From DATKDU01 sp035512595 (lineage in GTDB: Bacteria > Planctomycetota > Planctomycetia > Pirellulales > Pirellulaceae): a stretch of DNA of 17,071 nucleotides. Shown in pieces: positions 13,363 to 17,071 of the stretch. The notes under the pieces were generated by a model. It saw only the letters and a program-made list of their open reading frames with translations, searched no databases and had not been told where the DNA came from. The position numbers were made by a program, and so were the translations under genes. Location of the stretch: assembly GCA_035512595.1 (NCBI GenBank), contig DATKDU010000163.1, positions 1-17,071 of the forward strand, read 5' to 3'. Numbering within the stretch: position 1 is the stretch's first letter; each line of letters starts with the position of its first letter.

Positions 13363-15051
13363 ATGGATGTGCAATCGCAGACGTCCGATGAGCTAGCGCT
13401 GGCGCCGACTCCAGTGGAGAGCGCCGAGCTGGCGATCCCGCCAGTCAAAACGATCGCCCTGAAGATCCCCAAGGCGGCGATCAAAGTCCATAGCTACACG
13501 TTCGCGGAAGCACCGGCCGCTACGGTCAAACAGTCGCCCGGTTTGTCCCCTTCTGCCGGCGACGCTGCCGCGGCTTTCAGCGAAAATTCCGCCGCCAGCG
13601 TGACCCGTTTGAACCCCCCCCGCGACATCGTCAAGCTGGCCGACCGCCTCTACTACCTGCTCCAGCCGCCGCTGGAGTCGCTGCTCGCGTCCGACGAGTT
13701 GCACTTTCCTTTCGCACCGTTCCCCTACCAATACCAAGGGGTCGCCTTCCTCTATCCCCGCTACTCGGCGATCCTGGCCGACGAGATGGGCCTCGGGAAA
13801 ACGATGCAGGCGATCACTGCCGTGCGGATGCTCCTCCGCTCCGGCGAGATCCGCAGCGTGCTCCTCATCTGCCCCAAGCCGCTGGTCACCAACTGGAAGC
13901 GGGAGTTCGGCCTGTGGGCCCCCGAGATTCCGCTGACGATCATCGAGGGGGACCAGACCCGTCGGCACTGGCAGTGGCGGCAGGCCAGCGCCCCGGTCAA
14001 GATCGCCAACTACGAAATCCTGATGCGGGACCGCGAGGTGCTCGACGAGACGCTGCACTTCGACCTGGTGATGCTCGACGAAGCCCAGCGGATCAAAAAC
14101 ACCGGCAGCAGCACGCACCAGATCGCCACGTCGATCGCCCGCACCCGCAACTGGGCTCTGACCGGCACGCCGATCGAAAACTCGCCCGACGATCTGGTTG
14201 GGATTTTCGAGTTTCTCTCCCCCGGCTACCTGCGGGCCGGAATGCCGCCGCGGCGGATGGCCGAATTGTGCCAAGACTACATCCTGCGGCGGACCAAGGA
14301 GATGGTCCTCACCGATATGCCGCCGAAGATGTTCCGCGACGCCGACCTCGATCTGTCGCCCGAGCAGCGGGCGACCTACGAGATGGCGGAGAACGAAGGG
14401 GTCGTGCAGCTCACAAAGCTCGGCGAATCGATCACGATCCAGCACGTCTTCGAGCTAGTCCTGCGGCTGAAGCAGATTTGCAACTTCGATCCGCTCACCG
14501 GGGCGTCGAGCAAGCTGGAGCGGCTGGAGGCAGACCTGGAAGAAGTGGCCGCCAGCGGCAAAAAGGCGATCGTCTTCTCGCAGTGGGTCAAATCGATTGA
14601 CGTGCTCAAGGAGAAGCTGCGGCGGTTCGGGCCGCTGGAATACCACGGCCAGATTCCGAGCAAGCAGCGCGACCCGATCCTCCAGCAGTTCAAAGTAGAC
14701 AAGAGCAAGCACGTCATCCTGATGAGCTACGGCGCCGGCGCGGTCGGGCTGAACCTCCAGTTCTGCGAATACGTCTTCCTCTTCGACCGCTGGTGGAACC
14801 CGGCCATCGAGGACCAGGCGATCAACCGGGCTCATCGACTGGGTGCGGCCGGGCCGGTGACCGTGACGCGGATGCTGTCGCTGGCCACGATCGAGGAGCG
14901 GATCAATCAGATTCTCGAGCACAAGCGGGCCCTGTTCGACACGGTCATCGGCCAGACTGCCGCCCCCGCCAGAGGTGGCCTGACCCACGACGACATCTTC
15001 GGCCTGTTCAACCTCCGCACGCCGAAAGGGCCGATCCAGGCGGCAGCGTAG
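13363..15051 (+). CDS. SNF2-family DNA-dependent ATPase/helicase-like protein
   Basis: Superfamily 2, SNF2-type ATP-driven DNA translocase, 562 residues. After a low-complexity N-terminus (1-85) come motif Q/I region PYQYQGVAFLYPRYS then ADEMGLGKT (Walker A, K146), motif Ia ICPKPLVTNWKREF, motif II DEAQ (239-242), motif III ALTGTPIEN (266-273), the second RecA lobe with IVFSQW (403-408) and YHGQIPSKQRD, motif V GAGAVGLNLQ (457-466), and motif VI QAINRAHRLG (485-494). All motor residues look intact. There is no SWIM, HNH or methyltransferase domain and no neighbouring restriction or DISARM-type genes, so a housekeeping role in remodelling proteins on DNA or in transcription recycling is as likely as defence. 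The start at ATG 13363 follows a short gap after the partner gene. The stop TAG is repeat-derived. Confidence 0.95.
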   Translation: MDVQSQTSDELALAPTPVESAELAIPPVKTIALKIPKAAIKVHSYTFAEAPAATVKQSPGLSPSAGDAAAAFSENSAASVTRLNPPRDIVKLADRLYYLLQPPLESLLASDELHFPFAPFPYQYQGVAFLYPRYSAILADEMGLGKTMQAITAVRMLLRSGEIRSVLLICPKPLVTNWKREFGLWAPEIPLTIIEGDQTRRHWQWRQASAPVKIANYEILMRDREVLDETLHFDLVMLDEAQRIKNTGSSTHQIATSIARTRNWALTGTPIENSPDDLVGIFEFLSPGYLRAGMPPRRMAELCQDYILRRTKEMVLTDMPPKMFRDADLDLSPEQRATYEMAENEGVVQLTKLGESITIQHVFELVLRLKQICNFDPLTGASSKLERLEADLEEVAASGKKAIVFSQWVKSIDVLKEKLRRFGPLEYHGQIPSKQRDPILQQFKVDKSKHVILMSYGAGAVGLNLQFCEYVFLFDRWWNPAIEDQAINRAHRLGAAGPVTVTRMLSLATIEERINQILEHKRALFDTVIGQTAAPARGGLTHDDIFGLFNLRTPKGPIQAAA

Positions 15052-15071
15052 GAAAGGTTTTCAACCTGTCC
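15049..15071. repeat. GGAAAGGTT/AACCTGTCC palindrome at the SNF2 stop
   Basis: TAG plus GGAAAGGTT-TTC-AACCTGTCC, the same family as at 6099 with one change (C to A) in the left arm that breaks one pair. TAG is the SNF2 stop codon. The remaining gap to 15246 holds a degenerate GGGCAGGGGTC piece and a GCGGATCACGCGAAGGACGC-like short repeat (about 15125-15148), with no gene. Confidence 0.85.
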
Positions 15072-15246
15072 AGAAACGCGGGGCAGGGGTCTCGCGTGTG
15101 TTACGGCCCTAGGAATCTTGAACCGCGGATCACGCGAAGGACGCGGATGGAGTCAAGCTTCCGTGAAATGATTGTCCGCCGTAAACTGCCGACGTAATAT
15201 GACGGGAGACTGAACGCAGTGACGCATTGTTTTTCCGGAGCCGGAG

Positions 15247-15465
15247 ATGACCCAACTCCTTCAGCAAGCCATCGGCGAGATTCAGAAGCTGCCCGATGCC
15301 GAACAGGATGCCATCGCGGCAGTGATCCTGGCGGAACTGGATGACGAAAAGCGATGGGACGAACAATTCGCCAGGTCGCAGTCGCAGCTTGCCAAGCTGG
15401 CGGAAAAGGTTCGCGAGGATATACGAGCGGGTCGCGTTCAGGAAATGGACATTGATGAGCTGTGA
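15247..15465 (+). CDS. Small acidic protein, candidate antitoxin
   Basis: A 72-residue protein (MTQLLQQAIGEIQKLPDAEQ...) with the pattern LPDAEQDAIAAVILAELDDEKRWDEQFARSQSQL, which I associate with small antitoxin-like proteins encoded next to PIN or RelE toxins. It is helical and acidic, ends in MDIDEL, and shows no clear DNA-binding fold. ATG 15247 has a ribosome site (GGAGCCGGAG) directly upstream. It lies 6 nt before the PIN gene, which suggests translational coupling. The antitoxin role is inferred from size, composition and position. Confidence 0.8.
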   Translation: MTQLLQQAIGEIQKLPDAEQDAIAAVILAELDDEKRWDEQFARSQSQLAKLAEKVREDIRAGRVQEMDIDEL

Positions 15466-15471
15466 AATCGC

Positions 15472-15942
15472 ATGAAGCCGATCGTCTATCTCGAAACGTC
15501 GATCATAGGCTACCTCGCCTCGCGACGCAGCCGTGACTTGATGACCGCTGCCAACCAGCAGATTACGCACGAATGGTGGGACAAGCACCGGCAGCAGTAT
15601 GAACTTTATGTTTCGCTGCCTGTCTTAGCTGAGTGTCGCGCTGGCGACGCCGCCGCGGCTCAAGAGCGCGCTGCATTCTTCGCCGGTTTGCCCGTATTGG
15701 AGGCGAGCCAGCCGGCCGAAGAACTGGCTGGGAAATTGATTCAAGGGATTCCGTTGCCAGCCAAGGCCCATGTTGATGCACTGCACATTGCCTTGGCAGC
15801 GGTCAATGGAATCAGGTTCCTCTTGACTTGGAACTGCACACACATCGCCAATGCCGCCTTGCGCTCATCCATCGAGAGATCGAGAGAATTTGCCGTGAAG
15901 CCGGATATGAGCCCCCCACGATCTGCACGCCGCAGGAACTGA
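15472..15942 (+). CDS. PIN-domain protein, VapC-like toxin, C-terminus frameshifted
   Basis: PIN-domain ribonuclease, probably the toxin of a type II toxin-antitoxin pair. It shows YLETSIIGYLASR (first acidic position as Glu), a central VLAECRAGD with a conserved Glu, then HVDALHIALAA (Asp) and FLLTWNCTHIANA, so the acidic active site looks complete. At 15871-15886 the 8-mer ATCGAGAG is present twice in tandem. With one copy removed, the frame would read IERICREAGYEPPTICTPQELMEE and stop at 15951-15953, a C-terminus typical of this PIN subfamily and 3 nt before the next ATG. As it stands, the last 20 residues after R136 read out of frame (SREFAVKPDMSPPRSARRRN). Length is almost unchanged (156 versus 157). 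The catalytic core lies before the shift, so activity may be kept or altered. Confidence 0.85.
   Translation: MKPIVYLETSIIGYLASRRSRDLMTAANQQITHEWWDKHRQQYELYVSLPVLAECRAGDAAAAQERAAFFAGLPVLEASQPAEELAGKLIQGIPLPAKAHVDALHIALAAVNGIRFLLTWNCTHIANAALRSSIERSREFAVKPDMSPPRSARRRN
15871..15886 (+). repeat. 8-bp tandem duplication ATCGAGAG causing a frameshift
   Basis: ATCGAGAG at 15871-15878 and again at 15879-15886, in phase with codon 134 of the PIN gene. The duplication adds 8 nt, a +2 shift. Slipped-strand loss of one copy would restore the ancestral-looking frame. Confidence 0.9.
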
Positions 15943-15956
15943 TGGAGGAGTAATCC

Positions 15957-16145
15957 ATGAAAGATCCGATTGTCGAGGAAGTGCGCCGTTGGCGCGATGA
16001 GTACGCCGCGCAGTTTAACTACGACTTGGCCGCGATTTGCCGCGACCTGCGCGAAAAACAAAAGGAGAGCGGCATCGAAGTCGTTTCCTTGCCTCCGCGA
16101 CCGGTCAGTCCGCACTTCAAGCCCGCCGCGAAGAAGCCGGCGTGA
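15957..16145 (+). CDS. Small charged protein, second candidate antitoxin
   Basis: A 62-residue protein (MKDPIVEEVRRWRDEYAAQF...) with the pattern DPIVEEVRRWRDEYAAQFNYDL followed by AAICRDLREKQKESG and a VVSLPPRP segment. I recognise this pattern as a small protein often encoded beside PIN-domain toxins, though I cannot give it a formal family name. The N-terminal part is helical and the C-terminus is Pro/Lys-rich. Its ATG follows GGAGGAG at 15945-15951, within the last codons of the unshifted PIN frame, and would be 3 nt after that frame's stop, which shows the two genes evolved as a unit. An antitoxin or accessory role is inference. Confidence 0.8.
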   Translation: MKDPIVEEVRRWRDEYAAQFNYDLAAICRDLREKQKESGIEVVSLPPRPVSPHFKPAAKKPA

Positions 16146-16147
16146 TG

Positions 16148-16220
16148 CCTCCCGTAGCTCAGTGGTCAGAGCGCCGGTCTTATAAGCCGGCGGTCGCTGG
16201 TTCGATTCCAGCGGGAAGGA
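16148..16220 (+). tRNA. tRNA-Ile-like gene, anticodon UAU, imperfect acceptor stem
   Basis: Cloverleaf read by eye: acceptor 16148-16154, TA at 8-9, D stem GCTC/GAGC (16157-16160, 16169-16172), anticodon stem CCGGT/GCCGG (one U-G pair), loop CTTATAA with anticodon TAT at 16181-16183, 5-nt variable loop, T stem GCTGG/CCAGC with loop TTCGATT, discriminator A. No CCA is encoded. The acceptor stem has two mismatches out of seven (C4 with A69, G7 with G66). UAU would read the Ile codon AUA; most bacteria use a CAU tRNA modified to lysidine instead, so this is unusual. The gene starts 2 nt after the small TA-like gene. It could be a working tRNA or a decayed copy left by an integration event. Confidence 0.65.
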
Positions 16221-16256
16221 CAGACGGTGGCTGATCCCACCACAAGGAGTTCCTCA

Positions 16257-16631
16257 ATGCGCGATTCAATTGACTCCGTTTGTGAGAAAGTGTCGAACCT
16301 CTTTACCGAACTGGTGGGCGATCGCGCGTCTCGACTCGGTCCGAAGCTGTCTACACCGGCGATGGACGCCATGACCGCGGCCCTGGCGGACGAGTACGGA
16401 TGGGAGAAGGCGGGGGACGTGGCGCTGCATATGCTGGATTGGAACTGGGATGCCGCATTCATCGTGGCGCTGCACCTGTTTCCTGAACGATTCACCGCCG
16501 AGGAGATTCAAAGCGGGCTTGGGCTGTTCCTGTGCCACGCTCCCAATCACATTCGCGAAGCGTGCCGGCTGACAGACTCTTACGTCTGGGAGAATTTTCC
16601 CGACAAGGACGACCGCGGGCCACCGGACTGA
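16257..16631 (+). CDS. Protein of unknown function
   Basis: A 124-residue protein from ATG 16257, which has a strong ribosome site AAGGAG (16244-16249, 7-nt spacer). The in-frame GTG at 16227 is rejected because it overlaps the tRNA flank and lacks a site. The sequence MRDSIDSVCEKVSNLFTELV leads into TPAMDAMTAALADEYGWEKAG, then DVALHMLDWNWDAAFIVALHL and FPERFTAEEIQSGLGLFLCH, APNHIREACRLTDSYVWENF. It is mostly helical, acidic, and has no signal peptide or membrane segment. No family is recognised; a small cytoplasmic helical protein is all I can support. The gene sits between the tRNA and mutS. Confidence 0.82.
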   Translation: MRDSIDSVCEKVSNLFTELVGDRASRLGPKLSTPAMDAMTAALADEYGWEKAGDVALHMLDWNWDAAFIVALHLFPERFTAEEIQSGLGLFLCHAPNHIREACRLTDSYVWENFPDKDDRGPPD

Positions 16632-16642
16632 CCCTCATTGCA

Positions 16643-17071
16643 TTAGGTGGGCCGCTTGGAAACGGACTGCTCTGAAGGAAGGCGACTTCCGCCCACCTTC
16701 CCCTGCCACTGATTCAATAGTTCCAGCGCCCCCATCGGCGTCAAGTGGGCCACGTCCAGTCGCCGCAGCTCTTCGACGAGCGGATGCTCCGGCGGAGCAA
16801 AGAGCGTGAGCTGCAAATCGCCGCGGCGTTTTTTCTTGCCGGTGACGGCGATCCGCGAGCGGCCCGATTCATCGACGTGTTCTTGTTCGAGTTGGGCCAG
16901 GATTTGCTTGGCCCGCTCGTTCACCTCCCGCGGCACTCCCGCCAGACGCGCAACGTGAATGCCGTAGCTCTTGTCGGCCGCGCCGGGGAGGATCTTGTGC
17001 AGGAAAACGACGTGATCTTCCCACTCGCGGACGGCCACGTTGAGATTCCGCACGCCGGCAAGCGTCTGGGC
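16643..17071 (-). CDS. mutS: DNA mismatch repair protein MutS, C-terminal part (cut by window edge)
   Basis: The last 142 residues of MutS, the mismatch-recognition ATPase. The visible part begins AQTLAGVRNLNVAVREWEDH, then VVFLHKILPGAADKSYGIHV, ARLAGVPREVNERAKQILAQLE, the late ATPase-domain block with the SYGIHVA helix that packs at the dimer interface. After that comes a charged linker (EQEHVDESGRSRIAVTGKKK) and a C-terminal LTLFAPPEHPLVEELRRLDV...LTPMGALELLNQWQ, the usual C-terminal helix-loop segment of long bacterial MutS. The frame is open through the right edge, so the Walker motifs lie outside the window. Identification is firm; the gene is transcribed towards the 124-aa gene and convergent with it. 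Confidence 0.93.
   Translation of the reverse strand, partial: AQTLAGVRNLNVAVREWEDHVVFLHKILPGAADKSYGIHVARLAGVPREVNERAKQILAQLEQEHVDESGRSRIAVTGKKKRRGDLQLTLFAPPEHPLVEELRRLDVAHLTPMGALELLNQWQGKVGGSRLPSEQSVSKRPT

Noticed and set aside
13393..14445. 350-codon open frame opposite the SNF2 gene
   Set aside because: It is antisense to helicase motifs, with Arg/Gly/Val-rich text and no domain.
13363..15051. SNF2 gene as part of a known defence system such as DISARM
   Set aside because: No methyltransferase, PLD-nuclease or DUF1998-type gene lies nearby; the only neighbours are a small unknown protein and a TA-like cassette.

Overview
The window looks like chromosomal DNA from a planctomycete, probably a Pirellulales-like lineage. 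This rests on GC-rich coding sequence, a Tat-exported DUF1501 protein, an ECF sigma factor paired with a Ser/Thr kinase that carries an anti-sigma-type zinc motif, a compact SNF2 ATPase, and many short palindromic and 7-nt tandem repeats of a kind I associate with this phylum. The taxonomic call is inference from gene content; no rRNA is present.

Layout. 1-267 (-): start of a secreted protein cut by the window edge. 543-4195 (-): crcB/fluC, pheS and pheT, read in that order. 4332-6101 (+): acetolactate synthase large subunit, divergent from crcB. 6155-9359 (-): a signalling cluster read as ECF sigma factor, membrane Ser/Thr kinase, membrane-anchored coiled-coil protein. 9604-10929 (+): DUF1501 protein, convergent with an alpha/beta hydrolase (10996-11937, -), with a long hairpin between them. 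12039-12515 (-): small helical protein of unknown function. 12516-12830: a gene-free stretch filled with hairpin repeats. 12831-15051 (+): small unknown protein plus SNF2-family ATPase, apparently one operon. 15247-16145 (+): toxin-antitoxin-like cassette (small acidic protein, PIN-domain protein, small charged protein). 16148-16220 (+): tRNA-like gene with a UAU anticodon. 16257-16631 (+): unknown protein. 16643-17071 (-): C-terminus of MutS, cut by the window edge.

The most notable feature is the repeat load and its intimacy with genes. At least eight families of short hairpin elements and six kinds of 7-nt tandem repeat occur. Several sit in frame inside coding sequences (pheS, pheT, the kinase, the hydrolase). 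The stop codons of seven genes (pheT, crcB, ilvB, kinase, sigma factor, hydrolase, SNF2) lie inside a repeat. Several families occur as inverted doublets, the architecture of REPIN-type elements.

A second notable point is the PIN gene. An 8-bp tandem duplication shifts its last about 20 codons out of frame, and removing one copy restores a plausible C-terminus ending 3 nt before the next gene.
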